A DNA stretch of 64,000 nt from NCBI GenBank assembly GCA_031655335.1, contig CP134226.1, positions 1,922,001-1,986,000 of the forward strand. Direction: 5' to 3'. The number at the start of each line of letters is the position of its first letter. Position 1 is the first letter of the stretch. A program made the translations under genes and the position numbers. The notes beneath the pieces were generated by a model, which saw nothing but the letters and a program-made list of their open reading frames with translations, made no database searches and had not been told where the DNA came from. Source of the DNA: Thalassospiraceae bacterium LMO-SO8 (lineage in GTDB: Bacteria > Pseudomonadota > Alphaproteobacteria > Rhodospirillales > Casp-alpha2). Shown here in pieces: positions 55,061 to 63,596 of this stretch.

Positions 55061-56410
55061 ATGGACCGGCATCTTCTTGAAAAATATGGCGGTCCCGTGC
55101 CGCGCTACACCAGTTATCCCACGGCGCCGCAGTTTCACGACGGCATCGGCGCGGCGGCGTACGCGGACTGGCTGACGGCCCTCGGCCCGGGGGACGGGCC
55201 GGTGTCGCTTTACCTGCATATCCCCTATTGCCGCGAGCTCTGCACCTATTGCGGCTGCAATACCAAGATCACCCGCCGCTACGCCCCCATCGCCGGTTAT
55301 GTGACCGACCTGACGGCGGAGATCGACTTGGTCGCGGCGAACGTCGGGGAACCGCTTGCCGTGTCCCATGTGCATTTCGGCGGCGGCACACCCAATATCC
55401 TGGGGGCCGACGATTTTCTCGCCTTGATGGGCCACTTGCGGCGATCCTTTGCCTTCGGCCCGGACACGGAGACGGCGGTCGAGGTCGATCCGCGTGTGCT
55501 CACCGGCGACATGGCCGAGGCCATGGCGGCGGCCGGCGTGACCCGGGTCAGCATCGGGGTGCAGGACCTGAACGAGGACGTTCAGCAGGCCATCAATCGG
55601 GTGCAGCCGCTGTCCGTGGTCCGGCGTGCCGTCGCCATGTTGCGCGGCGCCGGGATCAATGAGATCAATCTCGACCTCATGTACGGCCTGCCGCTGCAGA
55701 CCGTCGACCGCGTGCTTGCCACCGTCGACCAGGTGGCGGAGCTTGAGGCCCAGCGCATCGCGCTGTTCGGCTATGCCCATGTGCCCTGGATGAAAAGCCA
55801 TCAGCGTCTGCTTGACGGCCTGCCTCGGGCCGATGCCCATGGCCGCTTCGAGCAGGCCGAGGCGGCGGCCCGGCGTCTGGCCCGCTACGGCTACCGGCGC
55901 ATTGGTTTGGACCATTTCGCAACGCCGGGCGACGGCTTGGCGCGGGCGCTGGATGCGGGCCGCCTGCGCCGCAACTTCCAGGGTTACACCACCGATACGG
56001 CCGACGTGCTGCTCGCCTTCGGCGCCTCGGCCATCGGTCAGTTGCCGGGCGGCTATGTCCAGAACGCGCCCGACAGCGGCACCTACCGCCGCCGGATCGA
56101 AGCCGGGCGGCTTGCCACCGTCAAGGGGCTGACCCTGAGCGGCGACGACCGCCGCCGCCGCGCCGTGATCGAACGCCTGATGTGCGACATGGCGGTCGAC
56201 CTGGAGCACTTCGGCGGCACCGCCGCCTTCGCCGCCGAGCTGACGCGCCTCCACGCCATGGAGGGCGACGGCCTGGTCCGTGTGGCGGGCGCCCGGGTCA
56301 CCATTCCCGAATCCGCACGCCCCTTGATGCGGGCCGTGGCGGCTGTGTTCGACGGTTACCTGAACCCGGTCGGCATCCCCTCGGCGGGACGCCATTCCAT
56401 GGCTGTTTAG
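55061..56410 (+). CDS. hemN: oxygen-independent coproporphyrinogen III oxidase
   Basis: This 449-residue radical-SAM enzyme carries out anaerobic heme synthesis. The iron-sulfur motif C-x3-C-x2-C is C57, C61 and C64 in YCRELCTYC, the SAM-binding GGGTPN and the YTSYPTAPQF start are as in HemN. It is a true HemN rather than a HemW, judged by length, the CGCN motif and the starting segment. An FNR-like site lies upstream. The next genes are an ABC system after 216 bases. Confidence 0.94.
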   Translation: MDRHLLEKYGGPVPRYTSYPTAPQFHDGIGAAAYADWLTALGPGDGPVSLYLHIPYCRELCTYCGCNTKITRRYAPIAGYVTDLTAEIDLVAANVGEPLAVSHVHFGGGTPNILGADDFLALMGHLRRSFAFGPDTETAVEVDPRVLTGDMAEAMAAAGVTRVSIGVQDLNEDVQQAINRVQPLSVVRRAVAMLRGAGINEINLDLMYGLPLQTVDRVLATVDQVAELEAQRIALFGYAHVPWMKSHQRLLDGLPRADAHGRFEQAEAAARRLARYGYRRIGLDHFATPGDGLARALDAGRLRRNFQGYTTDTADVLLAFGASAIGQLPGGYVQNAPDSGTYRRRIEAGRLATVKGLTLSGDDRRRRAVIERLMCDMAVDLEHFGGTAAFAAELTRLHAMEGDGLVRVAGARVTIPESARPLMRAVAAVFDGYLNPVGIPSAGRHSMAV

Positions 56411-56444
56411 GCATCCCCAAGTAAAATTTCTTGCGTCGGGGGGG

Positions 56445-56498
56445 TTGCAAACTTCCGCTGGATGGGACTATCTGCCCAGCCGTTCAAGGTTGATCAAC
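56445..56498 (+). promoter_or_regulatory. candidate promoter and palindrome before the ABC operon
   Basis: TTGCAA (56445-56450) with TATCTG (56469-56474) at an 18-base spacing is a weak promoter candidate. A perfect 10-base palindrome GTTGATCAAC (56489-56498) lies just downstream, where a repressor could act. Both lie in the 216-base gap before the GldA-like gene, which otherwise holds no gene. Confidence 0.3.
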
Positions 56499-56626
56499 AA
56501 CCGGCAACAAGTGGGAGAAGGGGGCCGTGAATTGCGATTGCCGCATTCCGGACATATTCGCGATTATCATTGCGCCGGTCCCCGTCCCGTGGGATCACGC
56601 ACGCCAGTGGGGGTTGGTGACGCGCA

Positions 56627-57583
56627 ATGTCTGACATGATCGTTCTTGAGAATCTGACCAAGCGGTTCGGTGACCTGACCGCCGTCGACGCCGTGTCCAT
56701 GGCCGTCCGGCGGGGCGAGGTGCTGGGCTTTCTCGGCCCCAACGGCGCCGGCAAATCGACGACCATGAAGATGGTCTGCGGATACCTGACGCCGACCAGC
56801 GGCACCGCCCGGGTGCAGGGCCACGACGTGGTGACCGAACCGATGGCCGTGAAGGCCGCGATCGGCTACCTGCCCGAAGGGGCGCCGACCTACGGCGACA
56901 TGCGGGTCTCGTCCTTCCTGCGCTTCATCGCTCAGATTCGCGGCTTCAACGGCGCCGAGATCGGCCGCCGCGTCGACCGGGTGCGCGAAATGGCGGCCCT
57001 CGACGAGGTCTTCAACCGCCCGGTGGAAACCCTGTCCAAGGGCTTCAAGCGCCGCGTCGGCCTGGCCCAGGCGATCCTCCACGACCCCGAGGTCCTGATC
57101 ATGGACGAGCCGACGGACGGCCTCGATCCCAATCAGAAACATCAGGTCCGCAGCCTCATCAAGGACATGGCCCACGACAAGGCCATCGTCATCTCGACCC
57201 ATATCCTGGAAGAGGTCGAAGCCATCTGTACCCGTGCCGTGGTCATCGCCCATGGCAAGCTGTTGGCCGACGGCACGCCGGAACAGCTTCTGTGCCGCGA
57301 CGCACGCCACAACGCGGTCGTGGTCAAGCTGGCCGCCGATCAGGCCGACGACATCGTGGCCGGGCTGGCGGCGCTCGATCAGGTCGCGGGCGTGGACGCG
57401 CTGGGCGATCCGGTGAACGGCACGGCGGCCTTCCGCGCCCGGCCCAAGGCGGGGGCGTCCATCGTGCTTCCGGTCGGCGATTTGCTGAGGTCCAAGAACG
57501 TGACGCCCGAGGAAATGTACGTCGAGCGCGGACATATGGACGAGGTGTTCCGCGCGATCACCCAGGGGGGTGGCCATGCGTAA
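56627..57583 (+). CDS. GldA-like ABC transporter ATPase
   Basis: This 318-residue ATPase has Walker A GPNGAGKSTT, a signature-like SKGFKRRVGLAQ in place of LSGGQ, and Walker B VLIMDEPTDGLD, as in GldA and other ABC-2-type exporters. Gene order with a GldF-like permease, a GldG protein and a DUF4340 protein is as in the gliding-motility ABC cluster, although this group also occurs in non-gliding bacteria. The C-terminal extension (about residues 235-318) is typical of GldA. It overlaps the permease gene by eight bases. Confidence 0.88.
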   Translation: MSDMIVLENLTKRFGDLTAVDAVSMAVRRGEVLGFLGPNGAGKSTTMKMVCGYLTPTSGTARVQGHDVVTEPMAVKAAIGYLPEGAPTYGDMRVSSFLRFIAQIRGFNGAEIGRRVDRVREMAALDEVFNRPVETLSKGFKRRVGLAQAILHDPEVLIMDEPTDGLDPNQKHQVRSLIKDMAHDKAIVISTHILEEVEAICTRAVVIAHGKLLADGTPEQLLCRDARHNAVVVKLAADQADDIVAGLAALDQVAGVDALGDPVNGTAAFRARPKAGASIVLPVGDLLRSKNVTPEEMYVERGHMDEVFRAITQGGGHA

Positions 57584-58310
57584 CATCTGGATCATCGCCA
57601 AGCGCGAACTGGCCGGTTATTTCGCGACGCCGCTGGCACTGGTGTTCATCGTCATCTTCCTGGCGTTGACCGGCGCCTTCACCTTCTATCTCGGCCGCTT
57701 CTTCGAAAACGGCCAGGCGGATCTGGAAGCCTTCTTCCGCTTTCATCCCTGGCTGTACCTGATCCTGATCCCCGCCGTCGCCATGCGCCTGTGGGCGGAG
57801 GAACGCAAGTCCGGGACCATCGAACTGCTGATGACCCTGCCCGTGACCACGACGCAGGCGGTGCTCGGCAAGTTCCTGGCCGCCTGGGCGTTCTGCGGCA
57901 TCGCGCTGGCGCTGACCTTTCCCGTCTGGGTCACCGTCAACGTGCTGGGCGAGCCGGACAACGGTGTCATCGTCGCGGGCTATGTCGGCAGCTTCCTGAT
58001 GGCGGGGGCCTTCATGTCGATCGGCGCCTGCATGTCGGCCATGACCAAGAATCAGGTGATCGCCTTCATCATTTCGGCCACGGTCTGCTTCCTGTTCACC
58101 ATGAGTGGCCTGGACCTGGTGCTCAACTTCTTCCAGGCCTGGGCGCCGGCGCTGATCGTCGACACGGTGGCCAGCCTCAGCTTCCTGGTCCGCTTCGATG
58201 CGGTCATGCGCGGCGTCATCGACCTGCGCGACGTGCTGTTCTTCGTGTCGCTGATCGCGTTCTTCCTGTTCACCAACGTGATCGTCGTCGAAGTGAAGAA
58301 ATCGGCGTAG
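57576..58310 (+). CDS. GldF-like ABC permease
   Basis: This 244-residue protein has six hydrophobic segments of an ABC-2-type permease, starting RNIWIIAKRELAGYFATPLA, the usual opening of GldF proteins. ATG at 57576 was used; a GTG two codons upstream is also in frame. It overlaps the ATPase gene by eight bases and is followed by the GldG-like gene after 15 bases. The transported substrate is unknown. Confidence 0.86.
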   Translation: MRNIWIIAKRELAGYFATPLALVFIVIFLALTGAFTFYLGRFFENGQADLEAFFRFHPWLYLILIPAVAMRLWAEERKSGTIELLMTLPVTTTQAVLGKFLAAWAFCGIALALTFPVWVTVNVLGEPDNGVIVAGYVGSFLMAGAFMSIGACMSAMTKNQVIAFIISATVCFLFTMSGLDLVLNFFQAWAPALIVDTVASLSFLVRFDAVMRGVIDLRDVLFFVSLIAFFLFTNVIVVEVKKSA

Positions 58311-58325
58311 GGGGCGGGAACAGTC

Positions 58326-60236
58326 ATGAACGCATTGAAGACCATCGACCGCAACCGTCTCGCCGTGATCGGCGTGGGCCTCGCCGCCGTCTTGTTCCTC
58401 GCCGTCAACCTGGCGGTCAATCTGTCCCTGCGCTCGGCCCAGGTCGACCTGACGGAACGCGGCCTCTACACATTGTCGGACGGCACGCGCAAAGTGCTGA
58501 CCTCGTTGACGGAACCGATCACGCTGCGTCTCTATTTTACCCGGGCGCTGGGCGAAAGCTATCCGGGCCATCAGGCCTACGCCAACCGCGTGCGCGAGCT
58601 TCTGGAACGCTACGTCAACATCTCGGGCGGCAAGATTCGGCTTGAGGTCAAGAACCCGGAGGCCTTTTCCGAGGTCGAGGACGAGGCCGTCACCTTCGGC
58701 CTGCAAGGCCTGCCCTATGACCAGTCCGGCGACCGCGGCTATTTCGGCTTGGCCGGCACCAATTCCGTCGACGGCAAGGCCGTCATTCCCTACTTCACGA
58801 CGGAGCGCGAGCCGTTCCTGGAATACGATTTGACCAAGCTGGTCTATTCGCTGGCGACCCTGGACCGGCCGGTTGTCGGCATGGTCGCGCGCCTGCCGGT
58901 CGAAGGCGGCTTCATGATGGGCCAGCGGCCGGTGCCGGCCTGGGCCGTGATCAACCAGATCCGCGAACTGTTCGACGTCCGCACCATGCCGGCCGAGTTC
59001 AACGCCGTGCCGCCGGAATTCGGCATGCTGATGCTGGTTCATCCCAAAAATCTCAGCGACGAAACCCTGTACGCCATCGACCAGTTCGTGATGCGCGGCG
59101 GGCGGGTGCTCGCCTTCATCGACCCCAACGCGGAAACCGAGGCCCCCAACCCTCAGGCGCCGGCGGGCCCGTCGGACATCGACCGGCTTCTGAAATCCTG
59201 GGGCGTCACCTTCATCAAGGACAAGGTCGCCGCCGACCTGCAATCGGCGCGCCGCGTCAACGTCCGTCACGAAGGCCAGATCACCCAGGTCGATTACGTG
59301 GCGTGGAATTCGCTCGACCGGCGTAATCTGGACACCACCGACGCGGTGGTCGCCGACATCCGCGACCTTAACGTCGGTTCGGCCGGGATCATCGAGCCGG
59401 CCGAGGGCGCGACCACGACGTTTCGGCCGCTTGTCACCACCTCGGAGAATTCCGAGGCCCTTGACGTCGCCAAGCTACAGGGCCGCATCGACATCGTCGG
59501 CCTGTTCCGCGATTTCAAGCCGTCGGGCAAGAAGCTGGTCATGGCCGCGCGGGTAACCGGCCCGGTCAAGTCGGCGTTCCCCGACGGGCCGCCGCTGATC
59601 GGCGAGGGCCCGGACGCCGAGAAGGCCCGTGCCGAGAAGGCCAAAACCCATCTGGCGGAATCGCAAAAGCCGCTCAACGCCGTGATCGTCGCCGATACCG
59701 ACGTTCTGCACGAAGGCCTGTGGGCGGAAATTCGCAACGTCAACGGCGAACAGCTTATGGTGCCCTATGCGGGCAACAGCGACTTCGTCATCAACGCGGT
59801 CGAGAATCTGTCCGGCGGCGATGTGCTGCTGGGCCTGCGTTCGCGCGGGGATTCCAAGCGCCCGTTCCTGATGGTCGAGAAAATCCAGCTTGAGGCCGAG
59901 CGCAAGTTCCGCGCCGAGCAGGAAAAGCTGGCCCAGGAACTACAGGAAACGCAAAAGCGGATCGAAGGCCTGACCAACCGCGAAGGGGCCAACGGCGAAG
60001 CCATCCTGACGGCGGAGGAAAAAACCGCAATCGCCGAATTCCGCCGCAAGATGATCGATATCCGCCACGATCTGCGCAACGTGCAGCACGCGCTGCGCAA
60101 GGATATCGACGCGCTGGACGCCTGGCTGAAGTTCCTCAACATCGCGGCCATCCCCCTGATCCTGGGATTTGCCGCCCTGGTCATCGCCGTTGTTCGCCGC
60201 TTGAGCCGCGCCGGCGCGCGGCCGGTGACGGAATAG
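58326..60236 (+). CDS. GldG-family protein
   Basis: This 636-residue protein has one N-terminal membrane helix (about residues 13-35), a large extracytoplasmic domain of the GldG/IFT-like type (VDLTERGLYTLSDGTRKVL, TVIFLDPNAE-like IDPNAETEAP), a coiled-coil segment (about 525-600) and a C-terminal membrane helix (about 605-628). GldG proteins accompany GldA and GldF in ABC complexes. The role is unknown here. The operon layout with short gaps supports a shared complex. Confidence 0.88.
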   Translation: MNALKTIDRNRLAVIGVGLAAVLFLAVNLAVNLSLRSAQVDLTERGLYTLSDGTRKVLTSLTEPITLRLYFTRALGESYPGHQAYANRVRELLERYVNISGGKIRLEVKNPEAFSEVEDEAVTFGLQGLPYDQSGDRGYFGLAGTNSVDGKAVIPYFTTEREPFLEYDLTKLVYSLATLDRPVVGMVARLPVEGGFMMGQRPVPAWAVINQIRELFDVRTMPAEFNAVPPEFGMLMLVHPKNLSDETLYAIDQFVMRGGRVLAFIDPNAETEAPNPQAPAGPSDIDRLLKSWGVTFIKDKVAADLQSARRVNVRHEGQITQVDYVAWNSLDRRNLDTTDAVVADIRDLNVGSAGIIEPAEGATTTFRPLVTTSENSEALDVAKLQGRIDIVGLFRDFKPSGKKLVMAARVTGPVKSAFPDGPPLIGEGPDAEKARAEKAKTHLAESQKPLNAVIVADTDVLHEGLWAEIRNVNGEQLMVPYAGNSDFVINAVENLSGGDVLLGLRSRGDSKRPFLMVEKIQLEAERKFRAEQEKLAQELQETQKRIEGLTNREGANGEAILTAEEKTAIAEFRRKMIDIRHDLRNVQHALRKDIDALDAWLKFLNIAAIPLILGFAALVIAVVRRLSRAGARPVTE

Positions 60237-60248
60237 GGGAGAGCCGGC

Positions 60249-61310
60249 ATGAGCGCGAAAAACTTTCTGATCCTTCTCGTCGCCACGGTGCTGGGCGTCA
60301 TTGCCGCCGCCGCCGCCGTGATCACCCGTCCCGGTGACGCGGCTTACGCGAACCTGGGCGATCCGGTGGTGCCCGGCCTGATCGACAACCTGAACGATGT
60401 CGACACGGTGCGCATCGAAAGCCACGAAGGCGGCGTGCTGACCTTCAAGCGCAACGCCAAGGATGCCGGGGACTGGGGTATTGCCAACCGCGACATGTAC
60501 CCGGCGAAGGCAAGCCAGGTGAACGCGCTGGCGCTGCGCGTGGCGGAACTCACCTATCTGGCGCCCAAGACCGCCACCCCGGAACTGTTTCCGCGGCTTG
60601 ATCTGGGCGATCCCGATGCCGTGGGATCGAAGGCGATCAGCCTGCGCCTCAACGACAAGGGCGGGCGGCCGATGGTCGACATGGTGATCGGCACGGCCCG
60701 CAGTGCGCTCGAAGGTTCGGCCGAGGGCGGCACCTATTTCCGCATTCCCGGCAAGGAGCAGGCCTGGCTGGCCAAGGGTTCCATCGAAATCGGCAAGCTG
60801 ATTTCCGAATGGATCGAGACCGACATCTTCGATATTCCGACCAAGCGCATCCGCCGCGTCGAAATTCATCACGCCGACGGCGAGAAGATTTCCATCTTCA
60901 AGGAACAGCAGGGGGATTTGGATTTCGTCCTGAACGGCGTTCCCGACGGCAAGAAGGTGAAAAGCCGGTTCAGCGTCAACGGCATCGCATCCGCCATTGA
61001 CGAGTACAAGATCATGGACGTCGCGCGCCGCGAAAAGCATCCGGTCGATCCGGCCACGGCGACCCGCGTCGTATACGAAACCTTTGACGGGCTGACCGTG
61101 ACCGCCCTGATCGAATTGCCCAAGGGCGACCCCAAGGGGCCGGCGGCCGAATATTGGGTGTCGCTCGACATTGCCGGCGGTGAGGGCACGGCCGAGGCCG
61201 ATGGCTTGCGCGCGCGCACCGGCCCGTGGGTGTTCCGCATCTCCGACTATCGCTACAACGCGATCGCCAAGCGCATGACGGACCTGGTCGAGGACGCCGC
61301 CGGCTCGTAA
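60249..61310 (+). CDS. DUF4340 domain protein
   Basis: This 353-residue protein has an N-terminal hydrophobic anchor and a DUF4340 periplasmic domain, which often follows GldG in gene order. The segment WGIANRDMYPAKASQVNALA near residue 76 and the repeated-strand pattern fit the family. It lies 12 bases downstream of the GldG-like gene and is probably the last gene of the operon. Function is unknown; a substrate-binding or accessory role is a guess. Confidence 0.8.
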   Translation: MSAKNFLILLVATVLGVIAAAAAVITRPGDAAYANLGDPVVPGLIDNLNDVDTVRIESHEGGVLTFKRNAKDAGDWGIANRDMYPAKASQVNALALRVAELTYLAPKTATPELFPRLDLGDPDAVGSKAISLRLNDKGGRPMVDMVIGTARSALEGSAEGGTYFRIPGKEQAWLAKGSIEIGKLISEWIETDIFDIPTKRIRRVEIHHADGEKISIFKEQQGDLDFVLNGVPDGKKVKSRFSVNGIASAIDEYKIMDVARREKHPVDPATATRVVYETFDGLTVTALIELPKGDPKGPAAEYWVSLDIAGGEGTAEADGLRARTGPWVFRISDYRYNAIAKRMTDLVEDAAGS

Positions 61311-61453
61311 CGGCCGCGCAACTCATTTTCCTTTAATTTCAAAATTGTGCCGCCCGTCACAGATGGCGCGGCCCCGCATCCCTACGCTTTTCCCATAAGG
61401 TCGGCCAGGGGGGCCGCCCGTGGACCCCGGCGACGGGGTGAGGTAGGCTCGAC

Positions 61454-63214
61454 ATGAACGAGATCGCGCTCAATGGTTTGGGGGCCGCCATGACCGACGC
61501 GGACAGGGACGATACGGTGGGGAAAACGGGTGCGGCTGCCAAGGCCAAACCCGCGGCGAAATCCCGCATCCAAGGCAAGACCGACCGCGAACGCTTCGTG
61601 GCCCTGGCCTTCTGCCGCGCGGACCTGCTTCTCGAACTGGACGGCAACTACAATATCGCCTTCGCCGCCGGGGTGACCCCGGTGCTGGGCGCCACGCCGG
61701 AAACCCTGTTGGGCTCGTCGTTTCTCGACTTCGTCGGTGACGAGCACAAGACCTATGCCCGTGATCTGCTGGCCGGCGGCGGCCGCAACGGCCGACTGGA
61801 GGACGTTGTCCTCGACCTGAAAAGCATCGCCGGAAAACGCATTCCCGTGGTGTTTTCCGGCTATCGCATGCCTGATTTCGAGGACCACTATTTCTTGGCG
61901 CTGAAGGTCGAACCGGTGCGCAAGACCCATGTCCCGGCCGAAGACCTGATCGAGGACGAATGGTCGGGCGTGTTGGAGCGCGAGTCCTTCACCCGCGCCG
62001 CGATCGAACGTATCCAGGACTACGACCGCACGGGGGCCAGGGGGCAGCTCACCTTCGTGCGTCTGGACAACGTCAAGTCCCTGACCGAAACCCTGGGTGC
62101 GAGTGAAAAACGCAACCTGATGACCGCCGTCGGCAGCATCCTGAAAACCCATTCGCTCGGCGGCAGCACCGCGGGCCAGCTGGACGCCGAGAACTTCGCC
62201 TATGTCCACGGCGGCGACGTCGATCCCGAGGCCGTGAACATGAAGGTCGAGGAAGCGGCCCAACAGCTTCTCGGCGACAAGGCCGCCGAGTTCGGCGCCC
62301 GTTCTTCGACCCTGGACGCCGATGGTGCCGGGCTCAGCGAGGACCAGGTCGCCCGCGCCCTGGTCCATACCATGCAGCAGTTCTGTACCGGCAAGGCCAG
62401 GTTGCCGGTCGAGAAACTGTCCGACGCGCTCGACGACATGATGCAGGACACGGTGGAAACCGTGAAATTCATCAAGGACACGACGGAACGCTGCGACTTC
62501 GATCTGGTGTTCATGCCGATCTGCGACCTGCGCCTGGGCCGGGTTCATCATTTCGAGGCCCTGTCCCGGTTCCGCGACCAGACCCGCGCCAAGACCACGT
62601 TCCAGATCATCACCCTTGCCGAACAGTTGGGCCTGATCGTCGATTTCGATTTTGCCGTGGTCCGTCAGGTCATGGACATTCTGGGCCATATGGCGAAGCG
62701 CGGGCCGTTGCCGCCGGTGGCGGTCAACCTGTCGTCCCTGTCGCTGGCCCAGCCGCAGTTCGTGCAGCGCCTGATCCAGGTTCTCGAAAGCCGCCGCGAC
62801 ATGAACCGCCGGGTGATGTTCGAGCTGACGGAATCGGCCGAGGCCGAAGACCTGGAAACCCTGAACAAGGTGATCCAGGAAATCCGCTCGCGCGGGTTCC
62901 AGTTCTGTCTCGACGATTTCGGCGCGGGATCCGCCAGCTTCGATTACCTCAATGCCCTCGACGTCGACGTGGTCAAGTTCGACGGCCCCGTGGTGCGTCG
63001 GGCCTGCGCCTCGGACAAGGGCCGCGACATGCTGTCGTCGATGGCCAAGATGTGCTCGTCCGCGGGCGTGCACACGGTCGCGGAAATGGTCGAAGACAAG
63101 GAAGCCGCCAACAAGCTGTTCTATTGCGGCATCGACTACGGCCAGGGCTGGTATTTCGGCAAGCCCAGCCCCGATCCCTTCACCTTCGCCGACCGCTTCA
63201 TCGGTGCGGATTAG
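61454..63214 (+). CDS. PAS-GGDEF(degenerate)-EAL protein
   Basis: This 586-residue cytoplasmic protein has a PAS-like domain (about 48-155), a GGDEF-like domain (about 165-260) whose signature reads LDAENF, hence without cyclase activity, a helical linker, and a C-terminal EAL domain (about 345-580). The phosphodiesterase residues look complete: EAL 368-370, N425, E457, DD 487-488, K508, E544 and Q564. It is therefore probably an active c-di-GMP phosphodiesterase, perhaps GTP-sensing through the GGDEF remnant. Its stop is followed by a convergent small gene. Confidence 0.88.
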   Translation: MNEIALNGLGAAMTDADRDDTVGKTGAAAKAKPAAKSRIQGKTDRERFVALAFCRADLLLELDGNYNIAFAAGVTPVLGATPETLLGSSFLDFVGDEHKTYARDLLAGGGRNGRLEDVVLDLKSIAGKRIPVVFSGYRMPDFEDHYFLALKVEPVRKTHVPAEDLIEDEWSGVLERESFTRAAIERIQDYDRTGARGQLTFVRLDNVKSLTETLGASEKRNLMTAVGSILKTHSLGGSTAGQLDAENFAYVHGGDVDPEAVNMKVEEAAQQLLGDKAAEFGARSSTLDADGAGLSEDQVARALVHTMQQFCTGKARLPVEKLSDALDDMMQDTVETVKFIKDTTERCDFDLVFMPICDLRLGRVHHFEALSRFRDQTRAKTTFQIITLAEQLGLIVDFDFAVVRQVMDILGHMAKRGPLPPVAVNLSSLSLAQPQFVQRLIQVLESRRDMNRRVMFELTESAEAEDLETLNKVIQEIRSRGFQFCLDDFGAGSASFDYLNALDVDVVKFDGPVVRRACASDKGRDMLSSMAKMCSSAGVHTVAEMVEDKEAANKLFYCGIDYGQGWYFGKPSPDPFTFADRFIGAD

Positions 63215-63234
63215 GCGCGTCTTGAAAAATTAGG

Positions 63235-63474
63235 TTAGGACGCGCGGCCCTTGTAGGGGTTCTCGATCGCGTCGACGACGGATTGCAGGACTTCGCGGAC
63301 CTGGGCCTCGTCGCAGCCCATGAGGATCGCATCCTCGAAGGCATCCTGGCAGTACTGGCGGATTTCCTCGAGGTTCTCGTTCAGGACCTTCAGCTTCTCC
63401 TCGCAGGACACCAGTTCACCGTCCGGCTGGCGCCAGGTGATCTCCGATCCGATGGGTGAACGTAAGCTGGTCAT
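63235..63474 (-). CDS. small acidic protein of unknown function
   Basis: This 79-residue protein is not recognised. It is acidic and mainly helical after residue 22, with cysteines at 24, 42 and 54 and the segment LNENLEEIRQYCQDAFEDA. The three cysteines could bind metal, which is unproven. No membrane segment is seen. It is convergent with the EAL gene, with 20 bases between the stops. It lies downstream of the TPR-like gene on the same strand, separated by 122 bases. Confidence 0.6.
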   Translation of the reverse strand: MTSLRSPIGSEITWRQPDGELVSCEEKLKVLNENLEEIRQYCQDAFEDAILMGCDEAQVREVLQSVVDAIENPYKGRAS

Positions 63475-63596
63475 GGGTCCGTCCGCGGTCCTTGGGTTAT
63501 CGCGCGGCGCCGGTCCGATGGCTTGGTCGCGGCGCTGAGCCCTAAATGTAATATCTTCGCCGCCGGGTGCAAGTCCCCTTGGCGGCCGGGCGGGGG

